Source: Rheinheimera texasensis DSM 17496
GTDB lineage: Bacteria; Pseudomonadota; Gammaproteobacteria; Enterobacterales; Alteromonadaceae
Length of the DNA: 64,000 nucleotides
Direction: 5' to 3'
Assembly (NCBI RefSeq): GCF_000711985.1
Contig: NZ_KL544005.1
Location: 571,970 to 635,969 of the forward strand
Below, piece by piece: positions 8,185-16,558 of the stretch; position 1 is the stretch's first letter, and each line of letters opens with the position of its first letter. The position numbers were made by a program, and so were the translations under genes. The notes beneath the pieces are model-generated. The model did not search any database. It was not told the DNA's origin and saw only the letters and a list, made by a program, of their open reading frames with translations.

Positions 8185-9039
8185 ATGCAAAAACATCTGG
8201 AACTCAGTCAGGTTGGCATTAGTTTTCCAACGCCAAAAGGCCCTTTTGTCGCGCTACAGAATGTAAATCTGAGCATCGCCAAAGGCGAAATAATTAGCCT
8301 GATTGGCCACTCCGGCTGCGGCAAATCGACTGTGCTCAATATCATTGCGGGTTTGTTAAAAGCAACCGAGGGTGGCGTGATTTTAAATCACAAAGAAGTC
8401 AACGAACCGGGGCCGGAACGCGCTGTGGTGTTCCAGCACCATTCGTTATTACCCTGGCTGTCAGTCTATGAGAATGTCGCTTTGGCAGTGCGTCAGGTGT
8501 TTGCCGGCAAAATGACCAAAAGTCAAATGCAGGACTGGATTGAGCACAATCTGGCACTGGTGCAGATGAGCCACGCCCGCGATAAAAAGCCGGCGGAAAT
8601 TTCCGGTGGCATGAAGCAACGGGTTGGCATCGCCCGCGCTTTGGCGATGCAACCGCAAGTCCTGCTGATGGATGAACCTTTTGGCGCGCTGGACGCACTG
8701 ACCCGCGCCCACCTGCAAGACAGCGTACAACAAATTCAGGCTGAACTCGGCAACACTGTCATTTTAATTACCCACGATGTCGATGAAGCCGTGCTGCTGT
8801 CAGACCGTATCGTAATGATGACCAATGGCCCGGCGGCAACGGTTGGCGAAGTGCTGCAGATTGATTTGCCGCGCCCACGTGACCGGCTGGCCTTAGCAGA
8901 TTGCCCGAAATACAACCACTACCGGCACCAAGTGTTAAGTTTCCTGTATGAAAAGCAACGCAAAGTGGAGCCACTACCCGTTGCTTCAGCAAAAGCCAGC
9001 CAGGACAAACGACTCGTCAAAGATGAGGTGCGTGCATGA
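8185..9039 (+). CDS. nrtD: nitrate ABC transporter ATP-binding protein
   Basis: A 284-residue ABC ATPase with Walker A GHSGCGKST (about residues 42-50), Q-loop VFQHHSLLPWLSV, signature SGGMKQR (about 139-145), Walker B VLLMDEPFGALD and the switch His in ITHDVDEA. It resembles the NrtD/NasD/CmpD class and powers NrtA-NrtB. A basic tail of about 30 residues follows the ATPase core. Its TGA overlaps the ATG of the flavoprotein gene by 4 bases, which suggests translational coupling. Confidence 0.9.
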   Translation: MQKHLELSQVGISFPTPKGPFVALQNVNLSIAKGEIISLIGHSGCGKSTVLNIIAGLLKATEGGVILNHKEVNEPGPERAVVFQHHSLLPWLSVYENVALAVRQVFAGKMTKSQMQDWIEHNLALVQMSHARDKKPAEISGGMKQRVGIARALAMQPQVLLMDEPFGALDALTRAHLQDSVQQIQAELGNTVILITHDVDEAVLLSDRIVMMTNGPAATVGEVLQIDLPRPRDRLALADCPKYNHYRHQVLSFLYEKQRKVEPLPVASAKASQDKRLVKDEVRA

Positions 9040-10319
9040 CGGCGCACAGCCACAATTCAAGTGCCTATGACCTGGTCATTATTGGCTTTGGTATGGCTAG
9101 CCACCGGCTGTTACAAGAGCTTGGGCAGCTGTCACAGGCGTCCAAACGTATTCTGGTGCTGGGGGAAGAGTCATTACCGGCTTATAACCGGGTATTGCTG
9201 CCACAGCTAATCGAAGATTGCAGTACCGATATATCTCTGCCTGCGCTTAACTTTGGTCAAAACATAGTCACTGTGTTGTCAGATGAAAAGGTTGTTAGCA
9301 TTAGTCGACAGACGCAACAGTTGCACACGAAGTCAGGCAAATGTTTTGTGTACCGGCAATTGGTGTTTGCCACCGGCTCTGCTCCTGTGTTTCCAGATTT
9401 TTGCAAGGAGCAAGACATCGCAGGCAGCGGAATGTACGGACGCATGTTGGCACTGCGACACACTGGCGATGTGGCAAAGATCAGCGAATTCCCAGCTGGC
9501 AGCCATATCGTTATTCAGGGCGGTGGCTTTATTGCACTGGAAACTGCCGCAGCACTCAGTGCGCATTATCGGGTGTCTGTTTGTCACCGCGGTCCGTATT
9601 TAATGAACCGGCTTTTGGATGAAACCGCCTCACTGTTGTTACAAGCGTCCTTAGAACTGCGGGGTATTGAGGTCTTACTGCAAACCGAGATTAACGGGGC
9701 CAAAGCAAGTCCGGATAAACTGCAGTTAGCTGTATCCGGGCCTGCCGGAGTGCGCGCTGTAACCGCTGATTTGCTCATCGCAGCGCTTGGCGTACAACCA
9801 CGTTGTGAACTGGCGAAGCTGGCCGGCATCAACACCAACCGGGGCATTCTGGTAAACCACCAGATGCAAAGCAGTGACCCTGATATCTTTGCCATCGGAG
9901 AATGCGCAGAGTGTAACGGCGAAACGGTAGGCTTAGTCGCGCCGGTGTACCAGCAGGCGGTTGTGCTGGCACAAGTGCTGACACGACCAGTTCTATCCGA
10001 CCAGAATCATGCGCGGTATCAAGCCAAAACCAGCGCAACAAATCTAAAAATCAGTGGTCTTGCGATTAGCACTGTCGGTGACATTGGTGCACTGCTTAAA
10101 AATACTAATCCCGCATTAACCAGTTTGGTATATCAAGACCAGCAACAAGGTGATTATCGGCGAATTTGGCTGCTCAATGGCCAGTTGCAAGGCGCAGTTT
10201 TATGTGGGGATATCAGCCTCATTCAGCACTATCAACAACTGATGAACGTACCGCAGACTACAGGCCCTGCAGCTGAACCAGAGGACTGGCTGAATACGTG
10301 GTTGTTTCAGGTTGCTTGA
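9036..10319 (+). CDS. NasC-like FAD/NAD(P)H oxidoreductase for nitrate reductase
   Basis: A 427-residue pyridine nucleotide-disulfide-type reductase resembling the N-terminal FAD module of NirB. It has the FAD-binding LVIIGFGMASHRLL, the NirB-like AYNRVLLPQLI, the NAD-binding IQGGGFIALETAAAL and the second FAD motif DIFAIGECAE. It has no siroheme, iron-sulfur or BFD domain, so it is not a nitrite reductase by itself. Coupled to nrtD and convergent with nasA, it most likely passes NAD(P)H electrons to NasA, as NasC does in Klebsiella. The symbol nasC is not assigned because the functional equivalence is inferred. Confidence 0.75.
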   Translation: MTAHSHNSSAYDLVIIGFGMASHRLLQELGQLSQASKRILVLGEESLPAYNRVLLPQLIEDCSTDISLPALNFGQNIVTVLSDEKVVSISRQTQQLHTKSGKCFVYRQLVFATGSAPVFPDFCKEQDIAGSGMYGRMLALRHTGDVAKISEFPAGSHIVIQGGGFIALETAAALSAHYRVSVCHRGPYLMNRLLDETASLLLQASLELRGIEVLLQTEINGAKASPDKLQLAVSGPAGVRAVTADLLIAALGVQPRCELAKLAGINTNRGILVNHQMQSSDPDIFAIGECAECNGETVGLVAPVYQQAVVLAQVLTRPVLSDQNHARYQAKTSATNLKISGLAISTVGDIGALLKNTNPALTSLVYQDQQQGDYRRIWLLNGQLQGAVLCGDISLIQHYQQLMNVPQTTGPAAEPEDWLNTWLFQVA

Positions 10320-10401
10320 TTCGAATCCAACGTTCTGTCAGCCCATTCTGTCTCCTGCTGCACTTTTGTTGCATGCTTGCTTCGCTTTCGCTATTCACGC
10401 T

Positions 10402-13113
10402 TCAGATTTTCAGCATTGGCGTATGCTGTAATAATTGCCTGATTTCAGGTAAACAAGAGCCACAGCCGGTGCCGCATTGAAGCTGCTCGCCGAGACGCCG
10501 CGTGCAGCTCGCACCGCTTTTGATTGCCTGTTGGATACTCTGCTGCCTGACCTGAAAACAACTACAGACCAGCGCTGAACAATCCCCGGCTTCCAGCGGC
10601 GCACCGCGTAATAACTGACGCCTGGTGGTTGCAGTGAGCCGCTTGGCAAAACATTGGTCAAGCCAGGCGCGATCCAGCGCTGGCAATGTCGGGCCGGCAT
10701 AGAGCAAGGCTTGTAACTGATCGTCCTGCACATAAGCCTGGCGCCAATGCTGCGGTGCCTGTGCCTGGATTTGTTCTGGTTGTGCGCCTGTTGCAGGCTG
10801 TTGAATAGCAGAAATTAACTGGTGACTGATTAAACTGATGAGTTGCCCCAGGGCAGTAACCGGCACTGTCAGGGCCATTCTGTATTCAGTCATATTGGCA
10901 TGGGGCACAGTCACGACATAATTGCAAAGCCCCTGCAGCTGAGGCAGTAAGTCAGTCTGTCGGCTAAACATCACCAGCTCGGCACTGACAACCAGCTTTT
11001 TCAGCTGCACCTTGCCTTGTTTAAAGGCCGGCTGGCGGGAGATTGGGTCCCGGCAGTCATCGTAGAGCACGTCACAACGCGACAAAAATCCAAACTGACC
11101 ACTCCAGTGCATCGGGACAAACAATTCGCCGCAACGCTGAGCATCGGTCAACTGGGCACGGCCACGAAAAATGCCCAATACGTTCGACAACTCTACCAAA
11201 TCACCGTTTTTGAGCTGATGGTGCCGGGCGTCATGGGGATGAATGGCAATAAAGGGCTCACTTTGATGTTGCATCAACGCAGCAACCCGCCCGGTCCGGG
11301 TCATGGTATGCCATTGATCGCGGATCCGGCCGCTATTGAGCACAAAGTCGCCGCCTTGGCCTGGCAAAACCTCCTGCCCCGATAACGGCACCAGCTTTGC
11401 TTTACGATCTGTCGTATAAAACTGACCATCGGCAAACAAGCGGGCACTGTCACAGCCTACCTGCGGCAATGGCCATTGTTGTGGTTGCCAGGCATCATAA
11501 GCTGCGTCAGACATGGTACGGCACGCATTTAAATCCAGCGCACGCCGGCCGTTGTTGCATAAAGTGGTTAAGGCCGCATGTTCGCGGAAAATTTGTGCCG
11601 GCTTCTGGTAGTTAAAACCATGGTCAAATCCCAGCGCTTTGGCGACATCACAAACAATCTGCCAGTCCGCTCGTGCCTCTCCGGGGGCTGGCAAAAAAGC
11701 GCGCTGGCGTGAGATGCGCCGCTCGGAATTGGTTACCGTGCCATCTTTTTCAGCAAAGCCCAGCGCCGGAAATACAATATCAGCCAGGGCGACCGTATCC
11801 GTGTCCTGATAAATATCGGAGACCAAAACCAGCTCGCAGCGCTGCAACGCCTGCTTCACCAAATCAGCCTGCGGCATGCTGACCACCGGATTGGTAGCCA
11901 TGATCCATACCGCTTTAATTTCACCGCGGCCAATAGCCGCAAACAAATCGACAGCGGTATAACCGCCTTGTTGCACCAAAGCTGGCGCACGCCAAAACTG
12001 TTGCAGTGCTTGCCACTCGGCATCCGGGGTGTGGGTAATGCCGGCTAGCTCAGATGGAAAACGCAAATGACCGGCCAGTTGATTGGCCAGTGCGCCCACT
12101 TCCCGGCCCCCCATTGCATTGGGCTGGCCCGTCACCGACAGCGGACAGGCGCCGGGTTTGCCGATACGGCCCGTGGCTAGATGAACGTTGATGATGGCGT
12201 TGACTTTGTCAGTACCATTGGTGGCCTGATTGACCCCTTGCGAAAATACAGTCACGGTGCGGGCTGTTGCGCCAAACCACTGAAAAAACGTCGTTAAATC
12301 GGATACTGGCACATCACAATAGTCAGCCAGTTGCGCGATGTCCTGCCAACACTGAGCTGCCTCCAGCGTTTGCGCCAGGCCAGTACAATGCTGCCGGGTA
12401 AAATCAGCATCGAGCTGATCTTGCCGGGCGAGATAGGCCAGCAGACCACTAAACAAGGCGACATCTGTGCCCGGCCTTATTGGCAAAAATAAATCAGCAG
12501 ATTCAGCGGTCGCCGTGCGCCGTGGATCAATCACCACGATTTTTTTATCCGGGCTTGCAGCTTTTGCTGCCAGCAGACGCTGAAAAAGCACCGGATGTGC
12601 CCAAGCCAGGTTGCTGCCAACCAGCACGGTCAGGTCGGCCAGCTCCAGGTCCTCATAACAGCCAGGCACAACATCTTCGCCAAAGGCTCTTTTGTGTCCC
12701 GCCACGGTAGAAGCCATACACAATCGGGAGTTAGTATCCAAATGGCTACTACCGATAAAGCCCTTCAGCAACTTATTTGCGACATAATAATCTTCGGTGA
12801 GTAGCTGACCACTTAAATACATCGCCACACTACCCGGACCATGCTCAGTAATAATTTTTTGCAGCCGGCTCGCTGCTGCTGCCAGCGCCAACGGCCAGTC
12901 AGCCGGCATTCCGTCTACCATCGGCTGCAATAATCTCCCTGTTGGATGCAGGGTTTCAGCCAGTGCAGCGCCTTTGACACACAACCTGCCGAAATTAGCC
13001 GGATGAACAACATCGCCGGCAATAGTTGCGGTCCCCTTCCTATTGATGATCCCGCAGCCGACGCCACAATATGGACAGGTGCTGTGGGTATTTTCAGGCG
13101 ACTGATACTGCAT
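10402..13113 (-). CDS. nasA: assimilatory nitrate reductase catalytic subunit
   Basis: A molybdopterin oxidoreductase of about 903 residues that reduces nitrate to nitrite in the cytoplasm. The N-terminal [4Fe-4S] cysteines are Cys13, Cys16, Cys20 (STCPYCGVGC) and Cys45 (GRLCVKG). Mo-bisMGD domains follow, with the molydopterin dinucleotide-binding domain near 590-710. The C-terminus carries a BFD-like [2Fe-2S] domain (CSCFQ and CGTGCGSCLPE), as in Klebsiella-type NasA, and this is the likely electron entry point from the NasC-like flavoprotein. The ATG at 13113 is chosen because GGAG lies 6 bases before it and the reading frame further upstream crosses a leader terminator. Its leader ends in that hairpin. 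Confidence 0.92.
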   Translation of the reverse strand: MQYQSPENTHSTCPYCGVGCGIINRKGTATIAGDVVHPANFGRLCVKGAALAETLHPTGRLLQPMVDGMPADWPLALAAAASRLQKIITEHGPGSVAMYLSGQLLTEDYYVANKLLKGFIGSSHLDTNSRLCMASTVAGHKRAFGEDVVPGCYEDLELADLTVLVGSNLAWAHPVLFQRLLAAKAASPDKKIVVIDPRRTATAESADLFLPIRPGTDVALFSGLLAYLARQDQLDADFTRQHCTGLAQTLEAAQCWQDIAQLADYCDVPVSDLTTFFQWFGATARTVTVFSQGVNQATNGTDKVNAIINVHLATGRIGKPGACPLSVTGQPNAMGGREVGALANQLAGHLRFPSELAGITHTPDAEWQALQQFWRAPALVQQGGYTAVDLFAAIGRGEIKAVWIMATNPVVSMPQADLVKQALQRCELVLVSDIYQDTDTVALADIVFPALGFAEKDGTVTNSERRISRQRAFLPAPGEARADWQIVCDVAKALGFDHGFNYQKPAQIFREHAALTTLCNNGRRALDLNACRTMSDAAYDAWQPQQWPLPQVGCDSARLFADGQFYTTDRKAKLVPLSGQEVLPGQGGDFVLNSGRIRDQWHTMTRTGRVAALMQHQSEPFIAIHPHDARHHQLKNGDLVELSNVLGIFRGRAQLTDAQRCGELFVPMHWSGQFGFLSRCDVLYDDCRDPISRQPAFKQGKVQLKKLVVSAELVMFSRQTDLLPQLQGLCNYVVTVPHANMTEYRMALTVPVTALGQLISLISHQLISAIQQPATGAQPEQIQAQAPQHWRQAYVQDDQLQALLYAGPTLPALDRAWLDQCFAKRLTATTRRQLLRGAPLEAGDCSALVCSCFQVRQQSIQQAIKSGASCTRRLGEQLQCGTGCGSCLPEIRQLLQHTPMLKI

Positions 13114-13128
13114 GGGCTGCTCCAAAAC

Positions 13129-13173
13129 AAAAAAGGCGCCGCGACCGACAATTATGTCGGCACAGGCGCCTTT
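13129..13173 (-). promoter_or_regulatory. leader terminator (attenuator) upstream of nasA
   Basis: On the minus strand, AAAGGCGCC (13173-13165) pairs with GGCGCCTTT (13140-13132) and is followed by a T-run ending at 13129. The loop contains its own hairpin CCGACA-TAAT-TGTCGG. The start codon lies only 16 bp downstream, so this is an attenuator in the nasA leader. A weak 3-bp stem GGU-AAAGGC-GCC overlapping the left arm has an AxxGxx hexaloop, but no convincing partner hairpin was found upstream. Confidence 0.7.
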
Positions 13174-13407
13174 ACCAGAATATGAATGTCCCTCTTCGCA
13201 GCATTTCTGATGCCAGTTGTTAAGTGATTGATTTGTATAGAAGTGATCGAGAGCTTTGCTGAGCACGTGGTTCAGGCTGGTGCAGCGTTGCCCCATTTTT
13301 GTACATCTGGCGCACGGAGCCGAAAACAGAACCAGATATTTCTATATTTTTCATTAACTTAATCTACGGCATTAAAATTGAAAGCCAAGAGAAAACAGTC
13401 ATTCTGA

Positions 13408-13453
13408 TTGGCAATGAGGCCAACTGCCGGAACATCGGTGGTTGGCCTTTTTG
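13408..13453 (+). promoter_or_regulatory. leader terminator with overlapping AxxGxx hairpin before moa operon
   Basis: AGGCCAAC (13417-13424) pairs with GTTGGCCT (13441-13448), followed by TTTTG and more Ts: an intrinsic terminator about 215 bp before moaA. Overlapping its left arm is a mutually exclusive hairpin TTGGC-AATGAG-GCCAA (13408-13423) whose hexaloop has A1 and G4, as in ANTAR targets. A first hairpin of the usual pair was not found. Readthrough control of the moa/mod operon is inferred. Confidence 0.5.
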
Positions 13454-13592
13454 TTTTTCAGCCACGCTGTACCCACAAATAGGTAATAAAACTGCCCAGA
13501 GAAGGCAATAACGGCTGGAGCTCCAGACTTTTACAATACGAACAACGCCGAGCCCTGCTGTGCTAACTCAGAATTACCTGATATGCCAGAGC

Positions 13593-13635
13593 GGCCGTGG
13601 CAATCATGCCACCGGGCCAGACTGGAAACGGTCTG
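13593..13635 (+). promoter_or_regulatory. structured 5' leader of moaA, possible Moco riboswitch
   Basis: Two strong adjacent hairpins lie 30-70 bases before the moaA ATG. One is GTGGCA-ATCA-TGCCAC (13597-13612), flanked by GGCC on both sides. The other is CAGACTG-GAAA-CGGTCTG (13618-13635), a 7-bp stem capped by a GAAA tetraloop. The ribosome-binding GGAAAGG (13649-13655) lies just downstream. Enterobacterial moaA leaders carry a molybdenum cofactor riboswitch; the consensus could not be matched here, so the assignment is tentative. Confidence 0.35.
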
Positions 13636-13664
13636 ACCTCCCCCACTTGGAAAGGTGTCGATTT

Positions 13665-14636
13665 ATGCTGCAAGACTCATTTGAACGCCGGTTCAGTTAT
13701 TTACGTTTATCGCTGACTGAAAGCTGCAATTTTCGTTGCAACTATTGTCTGCCCAATGGCAGCGCATGTGACAACAAAGCGGCTGAACTTTCGGTTGCTG
13801 AAATTAAGCATTTGGTAAATGGTTTTGCCCATGCCGGGACCAGCAAAGTCCGGCTGACTGGCGGAGAGCCAACCTTACGCCGCGATCTCTGCAGTATTAT
13901 TGAAACAGTACGTGCTACTAACGGCATCACCCAAGTCGCTCTGACAACCAATGGCTATAGACTCAATAAGGACATCCATCATTGGCTGGATGCTGGTTTG
14001 ACAGCGCTGAATGTCAGTATCGACAGTCTCGATGCGGACACTTTTCATTTGGTAACCGGGCAAGATCGGCTGCCGGACATTCTGGCAGGCATTGACCGCG
14101 CACTCGCACTCGGCTTGCAAAAGGTCAAAATCAATACCGTACTATTGCGTCAGTATAATGGCCGCTCGTTAAGTAGCTTTCTTGAATTTGTCCGCGATAA
14201 ACCGATCAGTCTGCGTTTTATTGAACTGATGCAAACTGGTGATAACGGTCCCTTTTTTAAAGCGCAACATCTGAGTGGTCAAAGTATCATCAGCCAACTC
14301 GTTGCAGCCGGCTGGCAGCTAATACCTCGGCTTGCAAACGCAGGCCCTGCGCTGGAATACGCCCACCCCGACTATCTGGGAACTATCGGTCTCATTATGC
14401 CTTACAGCGATCACTTCTGCGACGACTGCAACCGACTGCGTGTCTCCAGCACAGGCCAGTTGTTTTTATGTTTATTCGCCGAAGAGCATCAAAATTTACG
14501 TCATTTGCTAAACCAGGAGGATCCAGCTGCCATTGTTGAATTCCTGCAAGCACAACTGAAATTCAAACCATTTAGTCATCAACTAGCGAAAGCTCAGACT
14601 GGCTTGACCCGGCAACTGGCAATGATTGGAGGTTGA
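13665..14636 (+). CDS. moaA: GTP 3',8-cyclase MoaA
   Basis: A 323-residue radical SAM enzyme for the first step of molybdenum cofactor synthesis, making cyclic GTP that MoaC converts to cPMP. The radical SAM cluster cysteines are Cys21, Cys25 and Cys28 (CNFRCNYC). The C-terminal second cluster is held by CDDCNRLRVSSTGQLFLC (Cys252, Cys255, Cys269). The protein ends in Gly-Gly, as needed for activity in this family. ATG at 13665 is preceded by GGAAAGG; the frame upstream lacks family sequence. It opens a nine-gene moa-mob-mod operon. Confidence 0.95.
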   Translation: MLQDSFERRFSYLRLSLTESCNFRCNYCLPNGSACDNKAAELSVAEIKHLVNGFAHAGTSKVRLTGGEPTLRRDLCSIIETVRATNGITQVALTTNGYRLNKDIHHWLDAGLTALNVSIDSLDADTFHLVTGQDRLPDILAGIDRALALGLQKVKINTVLLRQYNGRSLSSFLEFVRDKPISLRFIELMQTGDNGPFFKAQHLSGQSIISQLVAAGWQLIPRLANAGPALEYAHPDYLGTIGLIMPYSDHFCDDCNRLRVSSTGQLFLCLFAEEHQNLRHLLNQEDPAAIVEFLQAQLKFKPFSHQLAKAQTGLTRQLAMIGG

Positions 14637-14638
14637 TG

Positions 14639-15256
14639 ATGCCTCATAATAAGCCTGTCTTTTCAGTACTGGTGCTATGCGGTGGCAAATCGAGTCGGAT
14701 GGGACGAGACAAAGCGCTGTTGGAGCTTGATGGCGAAACGCTGTTAGAACGGACAAAGAGACTGGGCAAAGCGTTGGGAGCTCAACAAGTGCTGGTCAGT
14801 CGCAACGAAGCTGGATTCATTCAAGACCTGGTCAGTGACGCAGGCCCGATGGCTGGTATCGCCGCAGCAATTCCTCACTGTCATACTGGTTGGCTATTGG
14901 TGTTGCCCGTCGATATGCCGCTATTGACGCCACAGGCGCTGGACCCACTTTTATTGGATTCACTTGTATATCCAAGAGGGAGTTTTATCGAAGGCTTTCC
15001 ATTACCAGTGTTGCTGGAGAATACCTATGAGTTACAACAATCTCTGGCTGCTGCATTATCAGACCCGACGGCAAAACGCTCGCTACATCAAGCGTGGACC
15101 AGACTAGGCCTACGTCAACTTCCCCTGCTCTTGCCTATGTCATTTCAAAACTGCAATGACCCAATTAGTTTTGCCAATATTCAGGCGCAACTGCTGGGTG
15201 GTCATGCGGCCCAGCCGACAACTGAAAGAAGGTGCAGTCAAGCATCAGGAGCTTAA
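14639..15256 (+). CDS. mobA: molybdenum cofactor guanylyltransferase MobA
   Basis: About 205 residues. The nucleotidyltransferase signature LCGGKSSRMGRDKALLEL sits near the N-terminus (about residues 14-31), and LPVDMPLLTP carries the metal-binding Asp. MobA adds GMP to Mo-molybdopterin to give the bis-MGD cofactor that NasA needs. ATG at 14639 is chosen because GGAGG lies 6 bases before it; ATG at 14636 overlaps the moaA stop. The C-terminal tail beyond about residue 180 is poorly conserved. Confidence 0.9.
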   Translation: MPHNKPVFSVLVLCGGKSSRMGRDKALLELDGETLLERTKRLGKALGAQQVLVSRNEAGFIQDLVSDAGPMAGIAAAIPHCHTGWLLVLPVDMPLLTPQALDPLLLDSLVYPRGSFIEGFPLPVLLENTYELQQSLAAALSDPTAKRSLHQAWTRLGLRQLPLLLPMSFQNCNDPISFANIQAQLLGGHAAQPTTERRCSQASGA

Positions 15257-15257
15257 T

Positions 15258-15812
15258 ATGACCTCGTTTCCAGGCGAATTGCCTTTGCAATTATCTGTTT
15301 TAACCGTATCAAATCGTCACACTGTCGACACGGACGATACCGGAATATGGCTTGTTAACGCGTTACAGCAGCAAGGTCATCAACTGAACCAGCGATGTAT
15401 TGCCGAGGAGAATATCTACCAAATCCGCGCTGCCGTCAGTGCATTAATTGCGGACGTACAAACTCAGGTCATTTTGCTCTGTGGCGGTACTGGTTTTCAT
15501 GCAAAAAATTGCACGGTTGAGGCTATCGCGCCATTATTCGACCGCGAGATCCCTGGTTTCGGCGAGCTGTTCCGTACCCTGTCCTATCAAAAAATTGGCA
15601 GTGCCGCACTGCAATCAGGTGCTATTGCAGGTATCGCTAATCAGAAGCTGATTTTTGCGATGCCAGGCAGTGTCGATGCGGCTCAACTGGCGGCTGACCA
15701 GATTATCTGGCCTCAGCTTATTGCGCACACCAAGCCTTGTAATTTTACCAGTTTGCTTCGCCGTGGCAGTGCTTGTAGTGCTTCAGCTGTAACAGGAACA
15801 AAATATGACTGA
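15258..15812 (+). CDS. moaB: molybdenum cofactor biosynthesis protein MoaB
   Basis: A 184-residue MogA/MoaB-fold protein. LLCGGTGF and the [33 protein letters not shown] region (split across residues 95-130) are typical, and the end resembles E. coli MoaB (PCNF). The position normally holding the MogA Arg-Asp pair (GGTGxxxRD) reads AKN here, so the catalytic Asp is replaced by Asn; E. coli MoaB is also considered non-catalytic there. ATG at 15258 is preceded by AGGAG; the longer frame upstream overlaps mobA and lacks family sequence. A true mogA is not in the window. Confidence 0.88.
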   Translation: MTSFPGELPLQLSVLTVSNRHTVDTDDTGIWLVNALQQQGHQLNQRCIAEENIYQIRAAVSALIADVQTQVILLCGGTGFHAKNCTVEAIAPLFDREIPGFGELFRTLSYQKIGSAALQSGAIAGIANQKLIFAMPGSVDAAQLAADQIIWPQLIAHTKPCNFTSLLRRGSACSASAVTGTKYD

Positions 15813-16290
15813 TTTGACCCATTTGAATGCACAAGGTGAGGCGCAAATGGTGGATATAGCCGGAAAGCTAGCCACAAGTCGCACAGCCATCGCCCAGGCA
15901 GAGGTCACGATGTTACCTTCTATCATTGCGACCTTAACGCAATTACCTAAAGGTGACGCACTGGCTTGCGCCCGCATCGCTGGCATTATGGCGGCTAAAA
16001 AAACTGCAGATCTCATCCCTTTATGTCACCCATTATTGCTCTGCAAAATCGATATCCAGTTTGAATTGGATGCTGATCTTGGCAAAGTATTGATCCGCGC
16101 ATTGTGTAAGGTTGAAGGCAGTACCGGTGTAGAAATGGAGGCTTTAACAGCGGTGAGTGTCGCTGCCCTCACGTTACACGACATGGCTAAAGCTGCAGAC
16201 CCGGCAATTGAAATCAACAAAATCCACCTGGTGGAAAAACTGGGCGGCAAGTCAGGCCACTGGATACGAGCTGAATCAAACGGGAGATAG
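15805..16290 (+). CDS. moaC: cyclic pyranopterin monophosphate synthase MoaC
   Basis: 161 residues. MoaC converts the MoaA product to cPMP. Family signatures are seen: [20 protein letters not shown] at the N-terminus, [29 protein letters not shown] (about residues 51-79, with the active-site lysine and histidine) and [25 protein letters not shown]. Its start overlaps the moaB stop by 8 bases, consistent with coupling. Confidence 0.95.
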   Translation: MTDLTHLNAQGEAQMVDIAGKLATSRTAIAQAEVTMLPSIIATLTQLPKGDALACARIAGIMAAKKTADLIPLCHPLLLCKIDIQFELDADLGKVLIRALCKVEGSTGVEMEALTAVSVAALTLHDMAKAADPAIEINKIHLVEKLGGKSGHWIRAESNGR

Positions 16291-16294
16291 CAGC

Positions 16295-16558
16295 ATGGTT
16301 CAAACTCTGGTCACACAAGTGTTATTTTTTGCATCGCTACGGGAAGCAATGAAAATTGGCAGCCTTAAGCTGACACTGACTAAACCGGTTACAGTGCAAA
16401 ATTTGCTCATGATGATTGCAGGACAGTCTGATAGATTCGCCGCGGCCCTGGCCGAGCGCGAACTGCTGGTTGCCATCAATGAACAACTTGCTGATCAGCA
16501 CAGTATGGTTCAGCCTGGCGACACCATCGCCCTATTTCCACCTGTGACCGGGGGCTGA
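16295..16558 (+). CDS. moaD: molybdopterin synthase sulfur carrier subunit MoaD
   Basis: An 87-residue ubiquitin-fold protein ending in the diagnostic Gly-Gly (FPPVTGG), which is adenylated by MoeB and thiocarboxylated. VLFFASLREA at the N-terminus and PGDTIALFPPVTGG at the C-terminus are typical. It begins 4 bases after the moaC stop and its stop shares a base with the moaE start. The activating enzyme is probably the moeB at 2238-3005. Confidence 0.93.
   Translation: MVQTLVTQVLFFASLREAMKIGSLKLTLTKPVTVQNLLMMIAGQSDRFAAALAERELLVAINEQLADQHSMVQPGDTIALFPPVTGG

Noticed and set aside
13114-13296. N-terminal extension of NasA
   Set aside because: It spans a terminator hairpin with a T-run and lacks family sequence; the ATG at 13113 has a good ribosome site.
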